Shown here: positions 24,521 to 39,520 of the stretch, in pieces | How the letters are laid out: every line of letters begins with the position of its first letter | Position numbering within the stretch: the stretch's first letter is position 1 | NCBI GenBank assembly: GCA_964017235.1 | Contig: OZ024934.1 | Coordinates: 92,594,706-92,658,705 of the forward strand | Direction of reading: 5' to 3' | Origin: Sabellastarte sp. h YS-2021 | Lineage: Eukaryota; Annelida; Polychaeta; Sabellida; Sabellidae | DNA: 64,000 nt | Program-made: the position numbers and the translations under genes | The notes under the pieces: generated by a model | Databases searched by the model: none | Told to the model about the DNA's origin: nothing | The model's input: the letters and a program-made list of their open reading frames with translations, nothing else

Positions 24521-26566
24521 ATGTATTGGAAGTGCAGGTATCGAGGGGGTGGTCATATGGCACATCAGTCCAAAACCCCACTTAAACTTCATCAATCTGG
24601 CTCAGATTTTCACAGGAAACTCAGTTCATATCAGACATTGATATTGTATTGGCTTGACTTACTCAGGAAACCAATTAAAAATTTCAATTTTCCGGGGTCT
24701 GGGGCCAGGCTCAGCCCCGCTCAAATTAGGAAATATCAGGTATATCCTAATACAACCAATCTGAAGCTCTTCTTTAATTTTGCATATGTTTTAACAATAA
24801 TTGAGGATATATTAGGCCCATTTGGAGCATTACATCTCTGAAAATAAATTATTTCACCCATATAGTGCTGTAAAAATGGTCAAAAATACATGTAAATTAC
24901 ACTAAACCAGTACCAAATGTTGGTCTATAATGCTGAAATTTGGCCAGAATATAAGGTGGCACATACTAAATCTGACTGAACCGGTTTTAAAATTACATCT
25001 GATATAACAGTACCTATAGTTTGGCAATATTGGCTTCAGCTGGCCCCAAATTCGCTTCTGTGGGGCTGCATTAAGATATACTTAAATTTGGCAAAGTAAG
25101 ACAAATTTAAGGCTGAAAACCATATTGTTTGCTAGAGCTGGCGCCACTAAATGAGATTCCACAAGAATATTCCTTAAGAAATACATAACTGGTCCAAAAT
25201 ACATGTATTGGAAGTGCAGGTATCGAGGGGGTGGTCATATGGCACATCAGTCCAAAACCCCACTTAAACTTCATCAATCTGGCTCAGATTTTCACAGGAA
25301 ACTCAGTTCATATCAGACATTGATATTGCATTGGCTTGACTTACTCAGGAAACCAATTAAAAATTTCAATTTTCCAGGGTCTGGGGCCAGGCTCAGCCCC
25401 CCTCAAATTAGGAAATATCAGGTATATCCTAATACAACCAATCTGAAGCTCTTCTTTAATTTTGCATATATTTTAACAATAATTGAGGATATATTAGGCC
25501 CATTTGGAGCATTACATCTCTGAAAATAAATTATTTCACCCATATAGTGCTGTAAAAATGGTCAAAAATACATGTAAATTACACCAAACCAGTACCAAAT
25601 GTTGGTCTATAATGCTGAAATTTGGCCAGAATATAAGGTGGCACATACTAAATCTGACTGAACCGGTTTTAAAATTACATCTGATATAACAGTACCTATA
25701 GTTTGGCAATATTGGCTTCAGCTGGCCCCAAATTCGCTTCTGTGGGGCTGCATTAAGATATACTTAAATTTGGCAAAGTAAGACAAATTTAAGGCTAAAA
25801 ACCATATTGTTTGCTAGAGCTGGCGCCACTAAATGAGATTCCACAAGAATATTCCTTAAGAAATACATAACTGGTCCAAAATACATGTATTGGAAGTGCA
25901 GGTATCGAGGGGGTGGTCATATGGCACATCAGTCAAAAACCCCACTTAAACTTCATCAATCTGGCTCAGATTTTCACAGGAAACTCAGTTCATATCAGAC
26001 ATTGATATTGTATTGGCTTGACTTACTCAGGAAACCAATTAAAAATTTCAATTTTCCGGGGTCTGGGGCCAGGCTCAGCCCCCCTCAAATTAGGAAATAT
26101 CAGGTATATCCTAATACAACCAATCTGAAGCTCTTCTTTAATTTTGCATATGTTTTAACAATAATTGAGGATATATTAGGCCCATTTGGAGCATTACATC
26201 TCTGAAAATAAATTATTTCACCCATATAGTGCTGTAAAAATGGTCAAAAATACATGTAAATTACACCAAACCAGTACCAAATGTTGGTCTATAATGCTGA
26301 AATTTGGCCAGAATATAAGGTGGCACATACTAAATCTGACTGAACCGGTTTTAAAATTACATCTGATATAACAGTACCTATAGTTTGGCAATATTGGCTT
26401 CAGCTGGCCCCAAATTCGCTTCTGTGGGGCTGCATTAAGATATACTTAAATTTGGCAAAGTAAGACAAATTTAAGGCTGAAAACCATATTGTTTGCTAGA
26501 GCTGGCGCCACAAAATGAGATTCCACAAGAATATTCCTTAAGAAATACATAACTGGTCCAAAATAC
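24521..26566 (+). repeat. Three-monomer higher-order unit, copy 3, altered at its right end (M36-M38)
   Basis: M36 matches M30 and M33. M37 keeps attgcattgg and ttttccaggg but has atatttt (otherwise a left-zone variant) and a private ggctaaaa (about 25796). M38 starts with tcaaaaacc (A at 25935) like M32 and M35. It then has ctctga (26201), gcgcc and cacaaa (26512), so it switches to another type between 25936 and 26201. The 3-monomer run ends here. Confidence 0.85.
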
Positions 26567-29500
26567 ATGTATTGGAAGTGCAGGTATCGAGGGGGTGGTC
26601 ATATGGCACATCAGTCCAAAACCCCACTTAAACTTCATCAATCTGGCTCAGATTTTCACAGGAAACTCAGTTCATATCAGACATTGATATTGTATTGGCT
26701 TGACTTACTCAGGAAACCAATTAAAAATTTCAATTTTCCGGGGTCTGGGGCCAGGCTCAGCCCCCCTCAAATTAGGAAATATCAGGTATATCCTAATACA
26801 ACCAATCTGAAGCTCTTCTTTAATTTTGCATATGTTTTAACAATAATTGAGGATATGTTAGGCCCATTTGGAGCATTACATCTCTGAAAATAAATTATTT
26901 CACCCATATAGTGCTGTAAAAATGGTCAAAAATACATGTAAATTACACCAAACCAGTACCAAATGTTGGTCTATAATGCTGAAATTTGGCCAGAATATAA
27001 GGTGGCACATACTAAATCTGACTGAACCGGTTTTAAAATTACATCTGATATAACAGTACCTATAGTTTGGCAATATTGGCTTCAGCTGGCCCCAAATTCG
27101 CTTCTGTGGGGCTGCATTAAGATATACTTAAATTTGGCAAAGTAAGACAAATTTAAGGCTGAAAACCATATTGTTTGCTAGAGCTGGCGCCACGAAATGA
27201 GATTCCACAAGAATATTCCTTAAGAAATACATAACTGGTCCAAAATACATGTATTGGAAGTGCAGGTATCGAGGGGGTGGTCATATGGCACATCAGTCCA
27301 AAACCCCACTTAAACTTCATCAATCTGGCTCAGATTTTCACAGGAAACTCAGTTCATATCAGACATTGATATTGTATTGGCTTGACTTACTCAGGAAACC
27401 AATTAAAAATTTCAATTTTCCGGGGTCTGGGGCCAGGCTCAGCCCCCCTCAAATTAGGAAATATCAGGTATATCCTAATACAACCAATCTGAAGCTCTTC
27501 TTTAATTTTGCATATGTTTTAACAATAATTGAGGATATATTAGGCCCATTTGGAGCATTACATCCCTGAAAATAAATTATTTCACCCATATAGTGCTGTA
27601 AAAATGGTCAAAAATACATGTAAATTACACCAAACCAGTACCAAATGTTGGTCTATAATGCTGAAATTTGGCCAGAATATAAGGTGGCACATACTAAATC
27701 TGACTGAACCGGTTTCAAAATTACATCTGATATAACAGTACCTATAGTTTGGCAATATTGGCTTCAGCTGGCCCCAAATTCGCTTCTGTGGGGCTGTATT
27801 AAGATATACTTAAATTTGGCAAAGTAAGACAAATTTAAGGCTGAAAACCATATTGTTTGCTAGAGCTGGCGCCACGAAATGAGATTCCACAAGAATATTC
27901 CTTAAGAAATACATAACTGGTCCAAAATACATGTATTGGAAGTGCAGGTATCGAGGGGGTGGTCATATGGCACATCAGTCCAAAACCCCACTTAAACTTC
28001 ATCAATCTGGCTCAGATTTTCACAGGAAACTCAGTTCATATCAGACATTGATATTGTATTGGCTTGACTTACTCAGGAAACCAATTAAAAATTTCAATTT
28101 TCCGGGGTCTGGGGCCAGGCTCAGCCCCGCTCAAATTAGGAAATATCAGGTATATCCTAATACAACCAATCTGAAGCTCTTCTTTAATTTTGCATATGTT
28201 TTAACAATAATTGAGGATATATTAGGCCCATTTGGAGCATTACATCTCTGAAAATAAATTATTTCACCCATATAGTGCTGTAAAAATGGTCAAAAATACA
28301 TGTAAATTACACCAAACCAGTACCAAATGTTGGTCTATAATGCTGAAATTTGGCCAGAATATAAGGTGGCACATACTAAATCTGACTGAACCGGTTTTAA
28401 AATTACATCTGATATAACAGTACCTATAGTTTGGCAATATTGGCTTCAGCTGGCCCCAAATTCGCTTCTGTGGGGCTGCATTAAGATATACTTAAATTTG
28501 GCAAAGTAAGACAAATTTAAGGCTGAAAACCATATTGTTTGCTAGAGCTGGCGCCACTAAATGAGATTCCATAAGAATATTCCTTAAGAAATACATAACT
28601 GGTCCAAAATACATGTATTGGAAGTGCAGGTATCGAGGGGGTGGTCATATGGCACATCAGTCAAAAACCCCACTTAAACTTCATCAGTCTGGCTCAGATT
28701 TTCACAGGAAACTCAGTTCATATCAGACATTGATATTGTATTGGCTAGACTTACTCAGGAAACCAATTAAAAATTTCAATTTTCCGGGGTCTGGGGCCAG
28801 GCTCAGCCCCCCTCAAATTAGGAACTATCAGGTATATCCTAATACAACCAATCTGAAGCTCTTCTTTAATTTTGCATATGTTTTAACAATAATTGAGGAT
28901 ATATTAGGCCCATTTGGAGCATTACATCTCTGAAAATAAATTATTTCACCCATATAGTGCTGTAAAAATGGTCAAAAATACATGTAAATTACACCAAACC
29001 AGTACCAAATGTTGGTCTATAATGCTGAAATTTGGCCAGAATATAAGGTGGCACATACTAAATCTGACTGAACCGGTTTTAAAATTACATCTGATATAAC
29101 AGTACCTATAGTTTGGCAATATTGGCTTCAGCTGGCCCCAAATTCGCTTCTGTGGGGCTGCATTAAGATATACTTAAATTTGCAAAGTAAGACAAATTTA
29201 AGGCTGAAAACCATATTGTTTGCTAGAGCTGGCGCCACTAAATGAGATTCCACAAGAATATTCCTTAAGAAATACATAACTGGTCCAAAATACATGTATT
29301 GGAAGTGCAGGTATCGAGGGGGTGGTCATATGGCACATCAGTCCAAAACCCCACTTAAACTTCATCAGTCTGGCTCAGATTTTCACAGGAAACTCAGTTC
29401 ATATCAGACATTGATATTGTATTGGCTTGACTTACTCAGGAAACCAATTAAAAATTTCAATTTTCCGGGGTCTGGGGCCAGGCTCAGCCCCCCTCAAATT

Positions 29501-29975
29501 AGGAAATATCAGGTATATCCTAATACAACCAATCTGAAGCTCTTCTTTAATTTTGCATATGTTTTAACAATAATTGAGGATATATTAGGCCCATTTGGAG
29601 CATTACATCTCTGAAAATAAATTATTTCACCCATATAGTGCTGTAAAAATGGTCAAAAATACATGTAAATTACACCAAACCAGTACCAAATGTTGGTCTA
29701 TAATGCTGAAATTTGGCCAGAATATAAGGTGGCACATACTAAATCTGACTGAACCGGTTTTAAAATTACATCTGATATAACAGTACCTATAGTTTGGCAA
29801 TATTGGCTTCAGCTGGCCCCAAATTCGCTTCTGTGGGGCTGCATTAAGATATACTTAAATTTGGCAAAGTAAGACAAATTTAAGGCTGAAAACCATATTG
29901 TTTGCTAGAGCTGGCGCCACTAAATGAGATTCCACAAGAATATTCCTTAAGAAATACATAACTGGTCCAAAATAC

Positions 29976-32702
29976 ATGTATTGGAAGTGCAGGTATCGAG
30001 GGGGTGGTCATATGGCACATCAGTCCAAAACCCCACTTAAACTTCATCAATCTGGCTCAGATTTTCACAGAAACTCAGTTCATATCAGACATTGATATTG
30101 TATTGGCTTGACTTACTCAGGAAACCAATTAAAAATTTCAATTTTCCGGGGTCTGGGGCCAGGCTCAGCCCCCCTCAAATTAGGAACTATCAGGTATATC
30201 CTAATACAACCAATCTGAAGCTCTTCTTTAATTTTGCATATGTTTTAACAATAATTGAGGATATATTAGGCCCATTTGGAGCATTACATCTCTGAAAATA
30301 AATTATTTCACCCATATAGTGCTGTAAAAATGGTCAAAAATACATGTAAATTACACCAAACCAGTACCAAATGTTGGTCTATAATGCTGAAATTTGGCCA
30401 GAATATAAGGTGGCACATACTAAATCTGACTGAACCGGTTTTAAAATTACATCTGATATAACAGTACCTATAGTTTGGCAATATTGGCTTCAGCTGGCCC
30501 CAAATTCGCTTCTGTGGGGCTGCATTAAGATATACTTAAATTTGGCAAAGTAAGACAAATTTAAGGCTGAAAAGCATATTGTTTGCTAGAGCTGGCGCCA
30601 CTAAATGAGATTCCACAAGAATATTCCTTAAGAAATACATAACTGGTCCAAAATACATGTATTGGAAGTGCAGGTATCGAGGGGGTGGTCATATGGCACA
30701 TCAGTCCAAAACCCCAGTTAAACTTCATCAATCTGGCTCAGATTTTCACAGGAAACTCAGTTCATATCAGACATTGATATTGTATTGGCTTGACTTACTC
30801 AGGAAACCAATTAAAAATTTCAATTTTCCGGGGTCTGGGGCCAGGCTCAGCCCCCCTCAAATTAGGAACTATCAGGTATATCCTAATACAACCAATCTGA
30901 AGCTCTTCTTTAATTTTGCATATGTTTTAACAATAATTGAGGATATATTAGTCCCATTTGGAGCATTACATCTCTGAAAATAAATTATTTCACCCATATA
31001 GTGCTGTAAAAATGGTCAAAAATACATGTAAATTACACCAAACCAGTACCAAATGTTGGTCTATAATGCTGAAATTTGGCCAGAATATAAGGTGGCACAT
31101 ACTAAATCTGACTGAACCGGTTTTAAAATTACATCTGATATAACAGTACCTATAGTTTGGCAATATTGGATTCAGCTGGCCCCAAATTCGCTTCTGTGGG
31201 GCTGCATTAAGATATTCTTAAATTTGGCAAAGTAAGACAAATTTAAGGCTGAAAACCATATTGTTTGCTAGAGCTGGCGCCACTAAATGAGATCCCACAA
31301 GAATATTCCTTAAGAAATACATAACTGGTCCAAAATACATGTATTGGAAGTGCAGGTATCGACGGGGTGGTCATATGGCACATCAGTCCAAAACCCCACT
31401 TAAACTTCATCAGTCTGGCTCAGATTTTCACAGGAAACTCAGTTCATATCAGACATTGATATTGTATTGGCTTGACTTACTCAGGAAACCAATTAAAAAT
31501 TTCAATTTTCCGGGGTCTGGGGCCAGGCTCAGCCCCCCTCAAATTAGGAACTATCAGGTATATCCTAATACAACCAATCTGAAGCTCTTCTTTAATTTTG
31601 CATATGTTTTAACAATAATTGAGGATATATTAGGCCCATTTGGAGCATTACATCTCTGAAAATAAATTATTTCACCCATATAGTGCTGTAAAAATGGTCA
31701 AAAATACATGTAAATTACACCAAACCAGTACCAAATGTTGGTCTATAATGCTGAAATTTGGCCAGAATATAAGGTGGCACATACTAAATCTGACTGAACC
31801 GGTTTTAAAATTACATCTGATATAACAGTACCTATAGTTTGGCAATATTGGCTTCAGCTGGCCCCAAATTCGCTTCGGTGGGGCTGCATTAAGATATACT
31901 TAAATTTGGCAAAGTAAGACAAATTTAAGGCTGAAAACCATATTGTTTGCTAGAGCTGGCGCCACTAAATGAGATTCCACAAGAATATTCCTTAAGAAAT
32001 ACATAACTGGTCCAAAATACATGTATTGGAAGTGCAGGTATCGAGGGGGTGGTCATATGGCACATCAGTCCAAAACCCCACTTAAACTTCATCAGTCTGG
32101 CTCAGATTTTCACAGGAAACTCAGTTCATATCAGACATTGATATTGTATTGGCTTGACTTACTCAGGAAACCAATTAAAAATTTCAATTTTCCGGGGTCT
32201 GGGGCCAGGCTCAGCCCCCCTCAAATTAGGAAATATCAGGTATATCCTAATACAACCAATCTGAAGCTCTTCTTTAATTTTGCATATGTTTTAACAATAA
32301 TTGAGGATATATTAGGCCCATTTGGAGCATTACATCTCTGAAAATAAATTATTTCACCCATATAGTGCTGTAAAAATGGTCAAAAATACATGTAAATTAC
32401 ACCAAACCAGTACCAAATGTTGGTCTATAATGCTGAAATTTGGCCAGAATATAAGGTGGCACATACTAAATCTGACTGAACCGGTTTTAAAATTACATCT
32501 GATATAACAGTACCTATAGTTCGGCAATATTGGCTTCAGCTGGCCCCAAATTCGCTTCTGTGGGGCTGCATTAAGATATACTTAAATTTGGCAAAGTAAG
32601 ACAAATTTAAGGCTGAAAACCATATTGTTTGCTAGAGCTGGCGCCACTAAATGAGATTCCACAAGAATATTCCTTAAGAAATACATAACTGGTCCAAAAT
32701 AC
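29976..32702 (+). repeat. Four-monomer sub-unit (M44-M47), copy a
   Basis: M44: 1-bp deletion cacagaaac (about 30070), gaacta, aaaagcat. M45: ccccagtt, gatatattagtccc, ttggattc, gatattctt, gatcccac. M46: tcgacggggt, cagtct, cttcggtg. M47: cagtct, gaaata, agttcggc. Length 2,727 bp. Copy b follows immediately with the same markers. Confidence 0.92.
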
Positions 32703-35429
32703 ATGTATTGGAAGTGCAGGTATCGAGGGGGTGGTCATATGGCACATCAGTCCAAAACCCCACTTAAACTTCATCAATCTGGCTCAGATTTTCACAGAAA
32801 CTCAGTTCATATCAGACATTGATATTGTATTGGCTTGACTTACTCAGGAAACCAATTAAAAATTTCAATTTTCCGGGGTCTGGGGCCAGGCTCAGCCCCC
32901 CTCAAATTAGGAACTATCAGGTATATCCTAATACAACCAATCTGAAGCTCTTCTTTAATTTTGCATATGTTTTAACAATAATTGAGGATATATTAGGCCC
33001 ATTTGGAGCATTACATCTCTGAAAATAAATTATTTCACCCATATAGTGCTGTAAAAATGGTCAAAAATACATGTAAATTACACCAAACCAGTACCAAATG
33101 TTGGTCTATAATGCTGAAATTTGGCCAGAATATAAGGTGGCACATACTAAATCTGACTGAACCGGTTTTAAAATTACATCTGATATAACAGTACCTATAG
33201 TTTGGCAATATTGGCTTCAGCTGGCCCCAAATTCGCTTCTGTGGGGCTGCATTAAGATATACTTAAATTTGGCAAAGTAAGACAAATTTAAGGCTGAAAA
33301 GCATATTGTTTGCTAGAGCTGGCGCCACTAAATGAGATTCCACAAGAATATTCCTTAAGAAATACATAACTGGTCCAAAATACATGTATTGGAAGTGCAG
33401 GTATCGAGGGGGTGGTCATATGGCACATCAGTCCAAAACCCCAGTTAAACTTCATCAATCTGGCTCAGATTTTCACAGGAAACTCAGTTCATATCAGACA
33501 TTGATATTGTATTGGCTTGACTTACTCAGGAAACCAATTAAAAATTTCAATTTTCCGGGGTCTGGGGCCAGGCTCAGCCCCCCTCAAATTAGGAACTATC
33601 AGGTATATCCTAATACAACCAATCTGAAGCTCTTCTTTAATTTTGCATATGTTTTAACAATAATTGAGGATATATTAGTCCCATTTGGAGCATTACATCT
33701 CTGAAAATAAATTATTTCACCCATATAGTGCTGTAAAAATGGTCAAAAATACATGTAAATTACACCAAACCAGTACCAAATGTTGGTCTATAATGCTGAA
33801 ATTTGGCCAGAATATAAGGTGGCACATACTAAATCTGACTGAACCGGTTTTAAAATTACATCTGATATAACAGTACCTATAGTTTGGCAATATTGGATTC
33901 AGCTGGCCCCAAATTCGCTTCTGTGGGGCTGCATTAAGATATTCTTAAATTTGGCAAAGTAAGACAAATTTAAGGCTGAAAACCATATTGTTTGCTAGAG
34001 CTGGCGCCACTAAATGAGATCCCACAAGAATATTCCTTAAGAAATACATAACTGGTCCAAAATACATGTATTGGAAGTGCAGGTATCGACGGGGTGGTCA
34101 TATGGCACATCAGTCCAAAACCCCACTTAAACTTCATCAGTCTGGCTCAGATTTTCACAGGAAACTCAGTTCATATCAGACATTGATATTGTATTGGCTT
34201 GACTTACTCAGGAAACCAATTAAAAATTTCAATTTTCCGGGGTCTGGGGCCAGGCTCAGCCCCCCTCAAATTAGGAACTATCAGGTATATCCTAATACAA
34301 CCAATCTGAAGCTCTTCTTTAATTTTGCATATGTTTTAACAATAATTGAGGATATATTAGGCCCATTTGGAGCATTACATCTCTGAAAATAAATTATTTC
34401 ACCCATATAGTGCTGTAAAAATGGTCAAAAATACATGTAAATTACACCAAACCAGTACCAAATGTTGGTCTATAATGCTGAAATTTGGCCAGAATATAAG
34501 GTGGCACATACTAAATCTGACTGAACCGGTTTTAAAATTACATCTGATATAACAGTACCTATAGTTTGGCAATATTGGCTTCAGCTGGCCCCAAATTCGC
34601 TTCGGTGGGGCTGCATTAAGATATACTTAAATTTGGCAAAGTAAGACAAATTTAAGGCTGAAAACCATATTGTTTGCTAGAGCTGGCGCCACTAAATGAG
34701 ATTCCACAAGAATATTCCTTAAGAAATACATAACTGGTCCAAAATACATGTATTGGAAGTGCAGGTATCGAGGGGGTGGTCATATGGCACATCAGTCCAA
34801 AACCCCACTTAAACTTCATCAGTCTGGCTCAGATTTTCACAGGAAACTCAGTTCATATCAGACATTGATATTGTATTGGCTTGACTTACTCAGGAAACCA
34901 ATTAAAAATTTCAATTTTCCGGGGTCTGGGGCCAGGCTCAGCCCCCCTCAAATTAGGAAATATCAGGTATATCCTAATACAACCAATCTGAAGCTCTTCT
35001 TTAATTTTGCATATGTTTTAACAATAATTGAGGATATATTAGGCCCATTTGGAGCATTACATCTCTGAAAATAAATTATTTCACCCATATAGTGCTGTAA
35101 AAATGGTCAAAAATACATGTAAATTACACCAAACCAGTACCAAATGTTGGTCTATAATGCTGAAATTTGGCCAGAATATAAGGTGGCACATACTAAATCT
35201 GACTGAACCGGTTTTAAAATTACATCTGATATAACAGTACCTATAGTTCGGCAATATTGGCTTCAGCTGGCCCCAAATTCGCTTCTGTGGGGCTGCATTA
35301 AGATATACTTAAATTTGGCAAAGTAAGACAAATTTAAGGCTGAAAACCATATTGTTTGCTAGAGCTGGCGCCACTAAATGAGATTCCACAAGAATATTCC
35401 TTAAGAAATACATAACTGGTCCAAAATAC
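32703..35429 (+). repeat. Four-monomer sub-unit (M48-M51), copy b
   Basis: Repeats all diagnostic changes of M44-M47, including the cacagaaac deletion (about 32797), ttggattc, tcgacggggt and agttcggc. I noticed no difference between the two 2,727-bp copies by eye, so this tandem duplication looks very recent. Confidence 0.92.
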
Positions 35430-36111
35430 ATGTATTGGAAGTGCAGGTATCGAGGGGGTGGTCATATGGCACATCAGTCCAAAACCCCACTTAAACTTCA
35501 TCAATCTGGCTCAGATTTTCACAGGAAACTCAGTTCATATCAGACATTGATATTGTATTGGCTTGACTTACTCAGGAAACCAATTAAAAATTTCAATTTT
35601 CCGGGGTCTGGGGCCAGGCTCAGCCCCCCTCAAATTAGGAACTATCAGGTATATCCTAATACAACCAATCTGAAGCTCTTCTTTAATTTTGCATATGTTT
35701 TAACAATAATTGAGGATATATTAGGCCCATTTGGAGCATTACATCTCTGAAAATAAATTATTTCACCCATATAGTGCTGTAAAAATGGTCAAAAATACAT
35801 GTAAATTACACCAAACCAGTACCAAATGTTGGTCTATAATGCTGAAATTTGGCCAGAATATAAGGTGGCACATACTAAATCTGACTGAACCGGTTTTAAA
35901 ATTACATCTGATATAACAGTACCTATAGTTTGGCAATATTGGCTTCAGCTGGCCCCAAATTCGCTTCTGTGGGGCTGCATTAAGATATACTTAAATTTGG
36001 CAAAGTAAGACAAATTTAAGGCTGAAAACCATATTGTTTGCTAGAGCTGGCGCCACTAAATGAGATTCCACAAGAATATTCCTTAAGAAATACATAACTG
36101 GTCCAAAATAC

Positions 36112-38839
36112 ATGTATTGGAAGTGCAGGTATCGAGGGGGTGGTCATATGGCACATCAGTCCAAAATCCCACTTAAACTTCATCAATCTGGCTCAGATTT
36201 TCACAGGAAACTCAGTTCATATCAGACATTGATATTGTATTGGCTTGACTTACTCAGGAAACCAATTAAAAATTTCAATTTTCCGGGGTCTGGGGCCAGG
36301 CTCAGCCCCCCTCAAATTAGGAACTATCAGGTATATCCTAATACAACCAATCTGAAGCTCTTCTTTAATTTTGCATATGTTTTAACAATAATTGAGGATA
36401 TATTAGGCCCATTTGGAGCATTACATCTCTGAAAATAAATTATTTCACCCATATAGTGCTGTAAAAATGGTCAAAAATACATGTAAATTACACCAAACCA
36501 GTACCAAATGTTGGTCTATAATGCTGAAATTTGGCCAGAATATAAGGTGGCACATACTAAATCTGACTGAACCGGTTTTAAAATTACATCTGATATAACA
36601 GTACCTATAGTTTGGCAATATTGGCTTCAGCTGGCCCCAAATTCGCTTCTGTGGGGCTGCATTAAGATATACTTAAATTTGGCAAAGTAAGACAAATTTA
36701 AGGCTGAAAAGCATATTGTTTGCTAGAGCTGGCGCCACTAAATGAGATTCCACAAGAATATTCCTTAAGAAATACATAACTGGTCCAAAATACATGTATT
36801 GGAAGTGCAGGTATCGAGGGGGTGGTCATATGGCACATCAGTCCAAAACCCCAGTTAAACTTCATCAATCTGGCTCAGATTTTCACAGGAAACTCAGTTC
36901 ATATCAGACATTGATATTGTATTGGCTTGACTTACTCAGGAAACCAATTAAAAATTTCAATTTTCCGGGGTCTGGGGCCAGGCTCAGCCCCCCTCAAATT
37001 AGGAACTATCAGGTATATCCTAATACAACCAATCTGAAGCTCTTCTTTAATTTTGCATATGTTTTAACAATAATTGAGGATATATTAGTCCCATTTGGAG
37101 CATTACATCTCTGAAAATAAATTATTTCACCCATATAGTGCTGTAAAAATGGTCAAAAATACATGTAAATTACACCAAACCAGTACCAAATGTTGGTCTA
37201 TAATGCTGAAATTTGGCCAGAATATAAGGTGGCACATACTAAATCTGACTGAACCGGTTTTAAAATTACATCTGATATAACAGTACCTATAGTTTGGCAA
37301 TATTGGATTCAGCTGGCCCCAAATTCGCTTCTGTGGGGCTGCATTAAGATATTCTTAAATTTGGCAAAGTAAGACAAATTTAAGGCTGAAAACCATATTG
37401 TTTGCTAGAGCTGGCGCCACTAAATGAGATCCCACAAGAATATTCCTTAAGAAATACATAACTGGTCCAAAATACATGTATTGGAAGTGCAGGTATCGAC
37501 GGGGTGGTCATATGGCACATCAGTCCAAAACCCCACTTAAACTTCATCAGTCTGGCTCAGATTTTCACAGGAAACTCAGTTCATATCAGACATTGATATT
37601 GTATTGGCTTGACTTACTCAGGAAACCAATTAAAAATTTCAATTTTCCGGGGTCTGGGGCCAGGCTCAGCCCCCCTCAAATTAGGAACTATCAGGTATAT
37701 CCTAATACAACCAATCTGAAGCTCTTCTTTAATTTTGCATATGTTTTAACAATAATTGAGGATATATTAGGCCCATTTGGAGCATTACATCTCTGAAAAT
37801 AAATTATTTCACCCATATAGTGCTGTAAAAATGGTCAAAAATACATGTAAATTACACCAAACCAGTACCAAATGTTGGTCTATAATGCTGAAATTTGGCC
37901 AGAATATAAGGTGGCACATACTAAATCTGACTGAACCGGTTTTAAAATTACATCTGATATAACAGTACCTATAGTTTGGCAATATTGGCTTCAGCTGGCC
38001 CCAAATTCGCTTCGGTGGGGCTGCATTAAGATATACTTAAATTTGGCAAAGTAAGACAAATTTAAGGCTGAAAACCATATTGTTTGCTAGAGCTGGCGCC
38101 ACTAAATGAGATTCCACAAGAATATTCCTTAAGAAATACATAACTGGTCCAAAATACATGTATTGGAAGTGCAGGTATCGAGGGGGTGGTCATATGGCAC
38201 ATCAGTCCAAAACCCCACTTAAACTTCATCAGTCTGGCTCAGATTTTCACAGGAAACTCAGTTCATATCAGACATTGATATTGTATTGGCTTGACTTACT
38301 CAGGAAACCAATTAAAAATTTCAATTTTCCGGGGTCTGGGGCCAGGCTCAGCCCCCCTCAAATTAGGAACTATCAGGTATATCCTAATACAACCAATCTG
38401 AAGCTCTTCTTTAATTTTGCATATGTTTTAACAATAATTGAGGATATATTAGGCCCATTTGGAGCATTACATCTCTGAAAATAAATTATTTCACCCATAT
38501 AGTGCTGTAAAAATGGTCAAAAATACATGTAAATTACACCAAACCAGTACCAAATGTTGGTCTATAATGCTGAAATTTGGCCAGAATATAAGGTGGCACA
38601 TACTAAATCTGACTGAACCGGTTTTAAAATTACATCTGATATAACAGTACCTATAGTTTGGCAATATTGGCTTCAGCTGGCCCCAAATTCGCTTCTATGG
38701 GGCTGCATTAAGATATACTTAAATTTGGCAAAGTAAGACAAATTTAAGGCTGAAAACCATATTGTTTGCTAGAGCTGGCGCCACTAAATGAGATTCCACA
38801 AGAATATTCCTTAAGAAATACATAACTGGTCCAAAATAC
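36112..38839 (+). repeat. Variant four-monomer sub-unit (M53-M56)
   Basis: M53 has aaaatccc and aaaagcat but not the cacagaaac deletion. M54 and M55 equal M45 and M46. M56 has cagtct, gaacta and cttctatgg (A at 38697). It is separated from copy b by M52, a plain gaacta monomer. Confidence 0.87.
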
Positions 38840-39054
38840 ATGTATTGGAAGTGCAGGTATCGAGGGGGTGGTCATATGGCACATCAGTCCAAAACCCCAC
38901 TTAAACTTCATCAATCTGGCTCAGATTTTCACAGGAAACTCAGTTCATATCAGACATTGATATTGTATTGGCTTGACTTACTCAGGAAACCAATTAAAAA
39001 TTTCAATTTTCCGGGGTCTGGGGCCAGGCTCAGCCCCCCTCAAATTAGGAACTA

Positions 39055-39345
39055 TCAGGTATATCCTAATACAACCAATCTGAAGCTCTTCTTTAATTTT
39101 GCATATGTTTTAACAATAATTGAGGATATATTAGTCCCATTTGGAGCATTACATCTCTGAAAATAAATTATTTCACCCATATAGTGCTGTAAAATGGTCA
39201 AAAATACATGTAAATTACACCAAACCAGTACCAAATGTTGGTCTATAATGCTGAAATTTGGCCAGAATATAAGGTGGCACATACTAAATCTGACTGAACC
39301 GGTTTTAAAATTACATCTGATATAACAGTACCTATAGTTTGGCAA
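39055..39345 (-). other. 96-codon reverse-strand frame created by a 1-bp deletion
   Basis: This frame is open only in the three monomers with the gtaaaatgg deletion (39055-39345, 44508-44798 and 55417-55707) because the deletion joins two shorter frames. It is a by-product of the indel. Its value is as a marker that M57, M65 and M81 share one ancestor. Confidence 0.05.
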
Positions 39346-39520
39346 TATTGGCTTCAGCTGGCCCCAAATTCGCTTCTGTGGGGCTGCATTAAGATATACT
39401 TAAATTTGGCAAAGTAAGACAAATTTAAGGCTGAAAACCATATTGTTTGCTAGAGCTGGCGCCACTAAATGAGATTCCACAAGAATATTCCTTAAGAAAT
39501 ACATAACTGGTCCAAAATAC

